A stretch of DNA of 64,000 nucleotides from the NCBI GenBank assembly GCA_900315155.1, contig OMYB01000013.1:1-64000 (forward strand), given 5' to 3'. This DNA comes from an uncultured Selenomonadales bacterium (lineage in GTDB: Bacteria > Bacillota > Negativicutes > Selenomonadales > Selenomonadaceae). The notes beneath the pieces are model-generated. The model saw only the letters and a program-made list of their open reading frames with translations. It did no database searches and had not been told where the DNA came from. The position numbers and the translations under genes were made by a program. This document shows positions 25,025-32,488 of the stretch, one piece after another. How positions within the stretch are numbered: the stretch's first letter is position 1; each line of letters opens with the position of its first letter.

Positions 25025-25075
25025 AAACAATCCGCGGGAAAAGTCAAGGAATCTCGGCTTCCCGCGGATTGTGTC
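25025..25075 (-). terminator. Long hairpin after the aminotransferase gene
   Basis: ACAATCCGCGGGAA pairs perfectly with TTCCCGCGGATTGT around a loop of about 19 nt, with TTTT following on the minus strand. It probably ends the aminotransferase transcript 55 bp after its stop. TTGACT inside the loop could serve as the -35 of the thioesterase operon. Confidence 0.65.
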
Positions 25076-25129
25076 ATGCGTTGTATTCGATTTTGATGGT
25101 ATGCCTATTGTTCGTCGATACCTATGGCA

Positions 25130-26296
25130 TCAGGCAAAGAGGCCGCTCGCTTTGATCCTTTCGGCGGCGCGGCGCAGCACATCGGGATCCTGCACGAGGG
25201 CCATGCGCACGTATCCCTCGCCCGACGGGCCGAACGCGCTGCCCGGCGTGACCATGACGCCGGATTTTTCCAGCAGGTCGAACACAAACCGCTCCGACTC
25301 CGTGTAGCCCGGCGCGATCGGCGCCCAGACGAACATCGTGCTCTGCGGGCGGTCGATGTGCCAGCCCGCCTCGGCAAAGCTCTGGCACAGCACGTCGCGG
25401 CGCTCCTCGTAGGCAGCGCACGTCGATTCGGCAACGGATCGCGGGCTTTTCAGCGCCGTGATGGCCGCCATCTGCACGGGCAGGAACATGCCGTAGTCCA
25501 TGTTGGACTTCAGCGTCTTCAGGTGGCTGACGACCTCGGCGTTGCCCACGCAGAAACCGACACGCGCACCGGCCATGCCGTAGGTCTTCGAGAGCGAGTT
25601 GAACTCCACGCCGACGTCCTTGGCGCCCGGATACGCGAGGAAGCTGCCGCCCGTCCTGCCATCGAAGACGAGCTCGCTGTACGCATTATCGTGCAGCACG
25701 ATGATGTCGTACTTCTTCGCAAACGCGATGAGCTCCTCGTACCAGCTGTCCGGCGCGAGCACCGTCGTCGGGTTGTTCGGATAGGAAACGATCATGAACC
25801 GCGCGCGGCGGGCGACGTCCTCGGGAATTTCGTCGAACTGGATGAGGTAGTCGTTCTCCTTCTTCATCGGCATGTAGTGCACATCGGCGCCTGCGATGCG
25901 CGGGCCGTCCTGGAACACCGGGTAACACGGATCTGGCACGAGCACGACATCGCCCTCATCAACAATGGAAAGTGAGATATGCGCGAGGCCCTCCTGCGAG
26001 CCCATGAGGGAGCAGATTTCCGTTTTCGGGTCGAGCGTCACACCGTAGCGGGTGCTGTACCACTCGGCAACCGTCTCGAGGAGCGCATCGCGGTCGTGCA
26101 GGGCATAGAGATAGTTCGCCGGCTTCATGGCCTCCTGGGCGATCGTCTCCATGACGGCCTTCGGCGGGGCGATGTTCGGCGCGCCGACCGAGAGGTCGAT
26201 GACCTCCACGCCCGCGGCAAGTTTCTGCTGCTTCACGGCGGCGAGACGCGAGAAAACGCCCTCGCCGAACTGGTCCATGCGGTGTGCAAAATTCAT
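25130..26296 (-). CDS. Class I/II PLP-dependent aminotransferase (diaminopimelate-type), 388 aa
   Basis: A fold-type I aminotransferase. Visible parts are V-G-A-P-N-I-A-P-P (about 38-46), G-S-Q-E-G-L-A-H (about 95-102), Y-P-N-N-P-T (about 174-179), D-N-A-Y-S-E-L (about 203-209), the PLP Lys in S-L-S-K-T-Y-G-M-A-G (Lys about 236) and R-V-G-F. Sequence style resembles LL-diaminopimelate or succinyl-diaminopimelate aminotransferases, but the amino acid substrate is not certain. murI lies just upstream (13 bp), suggesting a cell-wall precursor role. Confidence 0.87.
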   Translation of the reverse strand: MNFAHRMDQFGEGVFSRLAAVKQQKLAAGVEVIDLSVGAPNIAPPKAVMETIAQEAMKPANYLYALHDRDALLETVAEWYSTRYGVTLDPKTEICSLMGSQEGLAHISLSIVDEGDVVLVPDPCYPVFQDGPRIAGADVHYMPMKKENDYLIQFDEIPEDVARRARFMIVSYPNNPTTVLAPDSWYEELIAFAKKYDIIVLHDNAYSELVFDGRTGGSFLAYPGAKDVGVEFNSLSKTYGMAGARVGFCVGNAEVVSHLKTLKSNMDYGMFLPVQMAAITALKSPRSVAESTCAAYEERRDVLCQSFAEAGWHIDRPQSTMFVWAPIAPGYTESERFVFDLLEKSGVMVTPGSAFGPSGEGYVRMALVQDPDVLRRAAERIKASGLFA

Positions 26297-26309
26297 ATTC
26301 CTTGCTCCT

Positions 26310-27089
26310 TTACAGGGTATAAACTTTTTCCAGTTGCTGTAAATAATCGTTTAAGCGCTTTTGCTCGGAGGCGTCTGTGACCTCGCGGCCGGAGTAGTAG
26401 TACGTGACCTGCGGACCGAGGTCCTCGAGCTGATGGCGGGACGCGAGCTGGCGTCGGAGCTCGCGGACCGTGCCCTCGTTGCCATCGACGAAATGCATCG
26501 ATGGCGGCAGGATCTCGCGGAATGCCGGCTTAAAGTAGTTGAAATGCGTGCAGCCGAGCACGAGCGCCGAGTACTGCGAAAGATCGTATGGCGCAAGCTC
26601 CGCGCGCAGGTAGGCGAGCACGTCCGGGCCGTCAAAGTCCTGCCGCTCTGCGAACTCGACGAGGCGCGGCAGCGCGAGGCGGTCGACGAGATGGTCTTTA
26701 TCCACGCGGTCGATGAGGAGCTGCATTTTCTGCCCCTTCACCGTGATCGGCGTCGCGACGACGAGGACGCGGTGCTCACCATCGAGGTCGAGCGCCTTCT
26801 TTGCCGCGGGCTCCATGCCGATGATCGGCAGATCGTAGCGCGCGCGCATCGCCGGCACGGCCACGGACGTCGCCGTGTTGCAGGCGACGACGATGGCCTT
26901 GACATCCTGGCGGATGAGGAAATCGAACGCCTCCGCGACGAAGCCCTGCACCTCCTCCGGCGTCTTCGTGCCGTAGGGGACGTGGTCTTCATCGGCAAAA
27001 AAGATAAACGGCTCGCGGGGCAGCTGACGGCGCGCCTCGTAGAGCACCGACAGCCCGCCGATGCCCGAATCAAAAACCGCGATTTTCAT
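26310..27089 (-). CDS. murI: Glutamate racemase, 259 aa
   Basis: MurI supplies D-glutamate for peptidoglycan. It has F-D-S-G-I-G-G-L-S-V (about 5-14), the first catalytic Cys in V-A-C-N-T-A-T-S (about 71-78), the second in L-G-C-T-H-F (about 183-188), and V-P-Y-G-T-K. ATG 27089 has GGAGG upstream, while the longer frame adds unsupported residues. It is the first gene of a probable unit with the aminotransferase. Confidence 0.95.
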   Translation of the reverse strand: MKIAVFDSGIGGLSVLYEARRQLPREPFIFFADEDHVPYGTKTPEEVQGFVAEAFDFLIRQDVKAIVVACNTATSVAVPAMRARYDLPIIGMEPAAKKALDLDGEHRVLVVATPITVKGQKMQLLIDRVDKDHLVDRLALPRLVEFAERQDFDGPDVLAYLRAELAPYDLSQYSALVLGCTHFNYFKPAFREILPPSMHFVDGNEGTVRELRRQLASRHQLEDLGPQVTYYYSGREVTDASEQKRLNDYLQQLEKVYTL

Positions 27090-27153
27090 CCAAAAAGCCT
27101 CCAAAACACTGCGAAAATGGTACTGAAACCCATTATAGCAGGAGGCCTCCCAT

Positions 27154-27183
27154 TTGACAAGAAAAGCCTACCTCTGCTATAAT
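27154..27183 (+). promoter_or_regulatory. tRNA promoter
   Basis: TTGACA (27154-27159) and TATAAT (27178-27183) with an 18-bp spacer, 12 bp before the tRNA. Confidence 0.8.
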
Positions 27184-27195
27184 GTTTCTGTTTAC

Positions 27196-27286
27196 GGAGA
27201 GGTACTCAAGTGGTTGAAGAGAGCGGTCTTGAAAACCGCCAGTGTCCGCAAGGGCAGCGTGGGTTCGAATCCCACCCTCTCCGCCA
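27196..27286 (+). tRNA. tRNA-Ser (anticodon TGA), CCA encoded
   Basis: A class II tRNA of 91 nt: acceptor GGAGAGG/CCTCTCC, anticodon stem GCGGT/ACCGC with loop CTTGAAA (TGA at 27230-27232), a long variable arm, T-arm GTGGG-TTCGAAT-CCCAC, discriminator G and encoded CCA. The long variable arm and G discriminator fit serine. TGA reads UCA (and wobble partners). Confidence 0.95.
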
Positions 27287-27298
27287 TAATTTTGCCAC

Positions 27299-27345
27299 GT
27301 AAAAGCAGCTGCGCGATGGGTTTCGCGCAGCTGCTTTTTTTGTGT
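27299..27345. terminator. Terminator of tRNA-Ser, probably bidirectional
   Basis: A 14-bp stem (AAAGCAGCTGCGCG/CGCGCAGCTGCTTT) with seven T on the plus strand and four T on the minus strand. It ends the tRNA and may also end the amt transcript from the right. Confidence 0.9.
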
Positions 27346-27433
27346 TTGCTTTGTGTATGGGTATTGCCTTGTGTATATGGGTATTTTCAGGAGAAAACGT
27401 GGGTTATGGTGTGATGCGTGATGGGCCTAAGCC

Positions 27434-29149
27434 TTACAGCGGCTTATCCTGCAGGGCATCGTAGCCTTCCTCGCCCGTGCGGATCTTCACGACGTTCTCC
27501 ATCGGGGAAACGAAGATCTTGCCGTCGCCGTACTTGCCGGTGAACAGGACTTTCTTGGCCGCGTTGATGATCGTGCGTGGCGGGATTTTCGACACGACGA
27601 TATCGCACTGGACTTTCGGACGCAGGCGGGACGGGATCTTCGCACCACGATAGACTTCCTCGTGGCCCTTCTGGATGCCGTAGCCCTGTACGTGCGTGAC
27701 CGTCATGCCCGTGATACCGATGCGCTCCATCGCGTCCTTCAGGCGGTCAAAGCGCTCCTCCGACGTGATGATGCGGACGTTCGAGATACCGGAGGCCTCC
27801 GCCGCCGCGACGTTCGGGGCAACGGACTCCGCCGCAGCAGGAGCCGCAGCCGGGGCTGCAGCAACCGCCGCTGCCGGCTCCTCCGTGTACTCGGCACCCT
27901 CGCCGTAGTTGTCCGGGAGCACGAGGAAGCTCGCGTAGGCAGACGGCAGGCCGTGCTCGACGCTGTCGAGACCGCCGATTTCCTCCTCTGCGGAGACGCG
28001 CAGGCCGACGACCGCGTCGATGACCTTGAAGACGACGAAGCCGATGATGGCGACGTAGATGGCGACGGCAGCGACGCCGAGGACCTGGATGCCGAGGAAA
28101 TCCGCCTTGCCCGTGAAGAGCAGGCCATCCTTTACGGCAAAGACACCCGTGAGGATCGTGCCGAGGGCACCGCAGACACCGTGGACAGAGACGGCGCCGA
28201 CCGGGTCATCGACGTGAAGTTTCTGATCGATGAACTCCACGGAAAAGACGACGACGACACCGGCGATCACGCCGATGATGAATGCGCCCATCGGGCTCAC
28301 GACATCGCAGCCGGCCGTGATGGCGACGAGGCCGGCGAGCGCGCCGTTCATCGTCATGGAAACATCAGGATGCCCGTAGCGCAGCCACGTCAGGCACATG
28401 ACCGTGCACGTAGCAGCCGCTGCCGCAAGGTTCGTCGTGACGAAGATGGAGCTCATGCTCTCGATGACTTCATCGCCCGTTGCGCAGACCGTCGAAGCGC
28501 CGTTGAAACCAAACCAACCAAACCAGAGGAAAAACGTACCAAGGCAGGCCAGCGGGATGCTGTGGCCGAGGATAGCATTCGCCGAGCCATCTTTGTTGTA
28601 TTTACCGATACGAGGTCCGAGGAGGAACGCGCCGATAAACGCGAGGATACCGCCGACCATGTGGACGACCGTGGAGCCGGCGAAATCATGGAAACCGAGC
28701 TCCGAGAGCCAGCCGCCGCCCCATGCCCAATGGCCCGAGATCGGATAGATGATGAGGCTGATGAGCACGCTGTAGAGGCAGTACGCGGAGAACTTCGTGC
28801 GCTCTGCCATGGAGCCGGAGACGATCGTCGCGGACGTCGCACAGAAGACCGTCTGGAAAATCAGGTAAGCCATGGCCGGATAGCCCGCATCCGCAGCAGT
28901 CTGGTACGCGGAAACGAAGAAGTCCGGCGTGCCGATGACGCCGTGGATATCCTGGCCGAACATGAGGCCAAAGCCGACGATCCAGAAGAACACGGTGCCG
29001 AGCGCGAAATCCATGAGGTTTTTCATACAGATATTGCCGGCGTTCTTTGCCCGCGTGAGGCCGGTCTCGACCATCGCGAATCCTGGCTGCATGAAGAACA
29101 CCAGGACGGCGCCGAACAATACCCATATCGTATCGACAGAGGAATACAT
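27434..29149 (-). CDS. Ammonium transporter fused to a PII (GlnK-like) domain, 571 aa
   Basis: Residues 1-420 are an Amt transporter with about 11 membrane helices (F-M-Q-P-G-F-A-M-V-E-T-G start, D-F-A-G-S-T-V-V-H-M-V-G-G, F-G-W-F-G-F-N and conserved His in V-S-V-H-G-V). An Ala/Pro/Glu-rich linker (about 430-470) leads to a C-terminal PII domain (about 475-570) with G-Y-G-I-Q-K-G-H-E-E-V-Y-R-G and I-R-T-G-E-E-G. The T-loop reads A-K-I-P-S-R-L-R-P-K, so the Tyr that PII proteins have in this loop for uridylylation is absent. Such fusions sense 2-oxoglutarate/ATP in cis. It replaces a separate glnK gene here. Confidence 0.93.
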   Translation of the reverse strand: MYSSVDTIWVLFGAVLVFFMQPGFAMVETGLTRAKNAGNICMKNLMDFALGTVFFWIVGFGLMFGQDIHGVIGTPDFFVSAYQTAADAGYPAMAYLIFQTVFCATSATIVSGSMAERTKFSAYCLYSVLISLIIYPISGHWAWGGGWLSELGFHDFAGSTVVHMVGGILAFIGAFLLGPRIGKYNKDGSANAILGHSIPLACLGTFFLWFGWFGFNGASTVCATGDEVIESMSSIFVTTNLAAAAATCTVMCLTWLRYGHPDVSMTMNGALAGLVAITAGCDVVSPMGAFIIGVIAGVVVVFSVEFIDQKLHVDDPVGAVSVHGVCGALGTILTGVFAVKDGLLFTGKADFLGIQVLGVAAVAIYVAIIGFVVFKVIDAVVGLRVSAEEEIGGLDSVEHGLPSAYASFLVLPDNYGEGAEYTEEPAAAVAAAPAAAPAAAESVAPNVAAAEASGISNVRIITSEERFDRLKDAMERIGITGMTVTHVQGYGIQKGHEEVYRGAKIPSRLRPKVQCDIVVSKIPPRTIINAAKKVLFTGKYGDGKIFVSPMENVVKIRTGEEGYDALQDKPL

Positions 29150-29159
29150 AAAAATCAGT

Positions 29160-29222
29160 CCTTTCCCGCACAAAAAAGACGCCTGCCCGGCCGAAGCCGA
29201 TGCAGACGCCTTTGTCTGTTTC
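29160..29222 (-). promoter_or_regulatory. Attenuator-like terminator in the amt leader
   Basis: A strong stem (GGCGTCTGC/GCAGGCGTC with an inner GGC-TTCG-GCC) is followed by TTTTTT on the minus strand, just before the GGAAAGGA ribosome site of amt. Together with the promoter 100 bp upstream this looks like transcription attenuation. I see no clear antiterminator; TGGAAAA at about 29264 can pair with TTTTCCA at about 29226. Confidence 0.5.
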
Positions 29223-29319
29223 CTGGAAAAATGAATGCTATGCGATTCAGAACGACCTTTTCCAAACCTGCAGGATAGCGAAACCGTTTTGTGATTTCCT
29301 TGGAAAAGATGTTATGTAT

Positions 29320-29348
29320 ATACTACCCCTTTCGTACTATAGTGTCAA
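29320..29348 (-). promoter_or_regulatory. Promoter of amt
   Basis: Minus-strand TTGACA (29348-29343), 17 bp, TAGTAT (29325-29320). The resulting leader is about 165 nt. Confidence 0.75.
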
Positions 29349-29400
29349 GGGAACGGGCAATAATTTACACGTTTTATGAAAAGTATACAAAATACGGCGG

Positions 29401-30087
29401 TTATCTGTTATCCTGTTTCTCTACTGCTTTGTCCCTGGGCACGCGGCGGCGGCGGAAGATGCTGCGCTTCGGATGCGGGTGATAGAGCTGCCAGCCGAAG
29501 TGAATGGCGCACGCGCGCAGCAGCAGCACGACACAGAACCCGATCCAGGACGCGCCGTCCGCACCGTACGGCCAGGCCGTGCACATGACGAACGCCCCGG
29601 CGAGCGAGGCCACGGCGTAAACATCCATGCGGAGCACGACGGGAACTTTCTGCGCCATGAGATCGCGCAGCATGCCGCCCCCGACGGCCGTAATGCAACC
29701 GAGCATCATCGGCAGGATGTACGCCGCGCCCGGCACCTTCATGCCGACGAGCACGCCCGTGACCGTAAAGGCCGCGAGGCCGATCGTATCCGAGACGTCG
29801 TAGAGGAATCCCATCATCTTTTTCCGCTCGTACGTGAGCGGCAGCACCTCGTAGACGACGGAGACGGCGACCGCCGTGACGATGGCCAGCAGCAGGTCCA
29901 CCGGCTGCACGAGCGCGACGGGCGGCGTATTGCCGACGAGCACATCGCGCACCATGCCGCCGCCCACGGCCGTGAGCACGGCGAGCACGACGACGCCGAA
30001 GATATCCATACGCTTCGACAGTCCCACCATCGCGCCGGACACGGCGAAAGCCACCGTGCCGAGCCAGTCGAACAGCATCCATGTCAT
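29401..30087 (-). CDS. UPF0126/TRIC-type cation channel membrane protein, 228 aa
   Basis: Two repeated three-helix halves are visible: G-T-V-A-F-A-V-S-G-A-M with G-G-G-M-V-R-D, and D-T-I-G-L-A-A-F-T-V-T-G with G-G-G-M-L-R-D. These G-G-G-x-x-R-D motifs define the bacterial TRIC family. ATG 30087 is used, as the longer frame adds a non-hydrophobic leader. Terminal basic residues (R-R-R-R) lie in the cytosol. It is a single gene with no obvious operon partner. Confidence 0.9.
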   Translation of the reverse strand: MTWMLFDWLGTVAFAVSGAMVGLSKRMDIFGVVVLAVLTAVGGGMVRDVLVGNTPPVALVQPVDLLLAIVTAVAVSVVYEVLPLTYERKKMMGFLYDVSDTIGLAAFTVTGVLVGMKVPGAAYILPMMLGCITAVGGGMLRDLMAQKVPVVLRMDVYAVASLAGAFVMCTAWPYGADGASWIGFCVVLLLRACAIHFGWQLYHPHPKRSIFRRRRVPRDKAVEKQDNR

Positions 30088-30140
30088 AATCGTTTTCCCC
30101 TCCCCTTTGATCCTATCCCCAGGGTTATGCAACCAAAAGT

Positions 30141-30171
30141 CAGGCTTATCCACAAGTTGTGGATAAGCCTG
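30141..30171. other. 31-bp perfect palindrome holding two DnaA boxes
   Basis: CAGGCTTATCCACAA, a central G, and TTGTGGATAAGCCTG form perfect 15-bp arms. Each arm contains a consensus DnaA box (TTATCCACA at 30146-30154 and its complement at 30158-30166). Near TTGATAAAC (about 30172) a weaker box follows. It lies between two minus-strand genes. Confidence 0.6.
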
Positions 30172-30292
30172 TTGATAAACTGTGTGTTTGTCTGTGTATA
30201 CTGTGAACAGCTGCGGATTCCCTCTCGCTGACTACCCTGCCTCAGCAAGGCCAAACGCCCGCCTGTTCTCCGGCATATACACGCCATGCCTG

Positions 30293-31129
30293 CTAAGCGG
30301 CCATCGGCCACTGCACGCCTGCCGCACCGCGCGGTACCTGCACCATCGCGTTGTACGCGAGGCTCTGGCGCACGGCCTCGGCCTTTTCCTCCGGCGTGGA
30401 GCGCGGGCTGCGGCGGATCTCGTAGACCTCGTGCGACGCCTGTTTCACGGCAAACGACTGCGGCGTGTGGAACTGCAGCTCCACGACCTGCCCGACGGGG
30501 CTCACGAGCTTCACGTTGATGCCCTGATAGAATTTGCCGCCCCAGGCATTGTGGAACTTCGTGACGCGGAAACCGCGCTGCGTCAGGAACGTGAGCGCCT
30601 GCGGCACCGCACCAGCGTACATAGTCTCATCCGTGCTGACAAGCGTGTAGCGGAGCACATCGCCGATACCGTGTGCAGCCTCCTCGAGGCTCACAGCGTC
30701 ATCCACCGACTTGCTGAGAATCTTGCGCGTCAGGCTCCCGTGGTCCTTGAACCGGTACTCGAGGCCTTTGAGCTCCCACTGCCGGCGGCCGATGTCCGTG
30801 CCTGCCGAGACGTCCTGCAACGCCGCCGTGATCTCCGGCTCCGCGAGCTGGGCACGCCAGAGCAGCCAGCTCGACAGGAACGCTGCCTCCTGCGTGCGGT
30901 TGCGACGGTTCCGGCTGCCACGGCCGCCATCCCGGTCATCGCCCATCGTGATGAGCTCTGCACCGGCCTCGACGCCCTCGTCATCCGGTGCCGCGGCCGC
31001 CCGCATCAGCCCGGACGGAGCCAGGACGCTGACCGTGAAAAACATCAGTGCCGTCATCCACCGCAGCGTGCGGTTTACCTGTCTCAGCGGCACATCGCCC
31101 TTATCCTTATTGTTCGTAGATGGTGTCAC
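30293..31129 (-). CDS. Secreted RelA/SpoT-fold protein, 278 aa
   Basis: An N-terminal membrane helix with a signal-like end (about residues 22-46, S-V-L-A-P-S-G-L-M-R-A-A-A-A) precedes a domain resembling the RelA/SpoT synthetase core: R-F-K-D-H-G-S-L-x-R-K-I, D-V-L-R-Y-T, W-G-G-K-F-Y-Q-G-I-N-V, V-E-L-Q-F-H-T and K-x-A-S-H-E-V-Y-E. Position and spacing mimic the (p)ppGpp synthetase motifs, but full catalytic competence cannot be read. GTG 31129 is chosen because the upstream ATG lies inside the GGAGG site. A Asn/Arg/Gly-rich stretch (about 70-85) follows the signal. Exported synthetase-fold domains are known mainly as toxins; the role here is open. Confidence 0.65.
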   Translation of the reverse strand: MTPSTNNKDKGDVPLRQVNRTLRWMTALMFFTVSVLAPSGLMRAAAAPDDEGVEAGAELITMGDDRDGGRGSRNRRNRTQEAAFLSSWLLWRAQLAEPEITAALQDVSAGTDIGRRQWELKGLEYRFKDHGSLTRKILSKSVDDAVSLEEAAHGIGDVLRYTLVSTDETMYAGAVPQALTFLTQRGFRVTKFHNAWGGKFYQGINVKLVSPVGQVVELQFHTPQSFAVKQASHEVYEIRRSPRSTPEEKAEAVRQSLAYNAMVQVPRGAAGVQWPMAA

Positions 31130-31190
31130 AGCAGATACCTCCAATCTGCAAAGTCCTCCCCTCTCTGTGCCAACCTTTCCGCCCGAGTAT

Positions 31191-31238
31191 GGCTCCCCCC
31201 GTTGGGGGAGCTGGCGCCGAAGGTGACTGAAGGGGTCC
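31191..31238. repeat. Dispersed palindromic repeat, copy 4
   Basis: GGCTCCCCCC-GTTGGGGGAGC followed by GGCGCC-GAAGGTGACTGAAGGGGTC. Very close to the copy at 10664. Confidence 0.65.
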
Positions 31239-31349
31239 TTGTGGCTTAATCGCTTTTTCTGATTACAGGTTATACTCTACCATCATGCCCTTGAAACAAT
31301 ATGAAATTGTCTGAAAGAAATCTGAAATTGTTGCCCAGAGCAACAACTT

Positions 31350-32333
31350 TTATCTCTCCTTCGCTAATTGCCCACGGATGTATGCGGCGTCCCTCGTCTC
31401 GGCGAGCAGCAGCATGAGCCGCGGCAGCAGCGCCTCCGTGCAGAGGTCGCCGCCCGGTATCACGCCGAGGCGCTGGGCGCGCACGCCCATCTCATAGTGG
31501 TCGAGATCCGCGCCATCGTAAACGCACTGCGTCGTGCAGACGATGAGGCAGCCGTTGTCCCGCGCGTACGCAAGCGTCGGCAGGAAGTCCAGCGGTGACT
31601 CCTGGTCCGGGATGCCGCCCATGCCGTAGCCTTCGACGATGAGCGCATGAAAACCTTCATCGACGAACAGCTTCAGCATCTTCGGCGGGAGCCCCGGCAC
31701 GAGCTTCAGCACGCCGACCTTCGTATCGAGCTGGTCGCGCAGGCGGAACTTGCCCGCAGGTTTCACGGCCGGCACGTTCCATACGAGCCGCCCGCCGGCA
31801 TACGTGCCGGCCTCGGGCTTCTGGATCGTGCCAAATGCCGCGAGCTGGCGCGTGCAGAGCTTTCGCGCAGAGTTGCCGAACAGGATACGCCCGCCGAACG
31901 CGAGGTAGACGCCCGGGCGCCCCGAGAGTACCGCATGGAACGCCGTGAGCAGGTTCTGCTCCGCATCGGAGCCCGGCACGCCCGCCGGCAGCTGCGAGCC
32001 CGTGAACACGACGGGACACGGGACATGTTGCAACATGTACCAGAGCGCGGCGGACGAGTACGCCATCGTATCCGTACCGTGCGTCACGATGAAGCCATCG
32101 TACTGCCCGATGGCGACCGCGATCGTCCGCGCCATGCTCTGCCAGTGCTGTGGCAGGAGATTGCTCGAGTCCAGCTGCAGCAGCTGCGCGCAGCTCACAT
32201 CCGCGAGCGCGCGGATTTCCGGCACGAGATCGAGGATATCCTCTCCCGTGAGCGCCGGCATGAGCCCGTTTTCCGTCGGCCGCGAGGCGATTGTGCCGCC
32301 CGTCGCGATGACGCAGATCTTCTTTTTTGCCAT
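31350..32333 (-). CDS. L-asparaginase (type I-like), 327 aa
   Basis: Hydrolyses asparagine to aspartate and ammonia. The A-T-G-G-T-I-A motif (about 10-16, Thr nucleophile), the second Thr block G-T-D-T-M-A (about 86-91) and H-G-T-D are typical. There is no signal peptide, so the enzyme is cytosolic. No neighbour suggests a pathway; the minus-strand terminator of GH53 lies upstream. A weak hairpin (GTTGC/GCAAC) directly follows the stop. Confidence 0.9.
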   Translation of the reverse strand: MAKKKICVIATGGTIASRPTENGLMPALTGEDILDLVPEIRALADVSCAQLLQLDSSNLLPQHWQSMARTIAVAIGQYDGFIVTHGTDTMAYSSAALWYMLQHVPCPVVFTGSQLPAGVPGSDAEQNLLTAFHAVLSGRPGVYLAFGGRILFGNSARKLCTRQLAAFGTIQKPEAGTYAGGRLVWNVPAVKPAGKFRLRDQLDTKVGVLKLVPGLPPKMLKLFVDEGFHALIVEGYGMGGIPDQESPLDFLPTLAYARDNGCLIVCTTQCVYDGADLDHYEMGVRAQRLGVIPGGDLCTEALLPRLMLLLAETRDAAYIRGQLAKER

Positions 32334-32424
32334 GGCATTACCTCCTTCTCCGTTTAGAAAATTCCTTTCCTTCTACCCATAGTATACCGCAAAGATTTCC
32401 ACTCTGTAAATACAAAAAATGGAC

Positions 32425-32465
32425 ACAAAAGGGGTGTTGTCCCCGAAAAAAGGACAACACCCCAA
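32425..32465 (-). terminator. Terminator of the galactanase GH53a gene
   Basis: A 12-bp stem (GGGGTGTTGTCC at 32431-32442 with 32452-32463) with TTTT following on the minus strand, 25 bp after the stop at 32489. Confidence 0.85.
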
Positions 32466-32488
32466 AGAACTTTTCCCACTGCGCGGAA

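Noticed and set aside
29160-29348. Glutamine riboswitch before amt
   Set aside because: The leader and terminator are real, but I cannot find the conserved glutamine riboswitch strings, so I claim only an attenuator-like leader.
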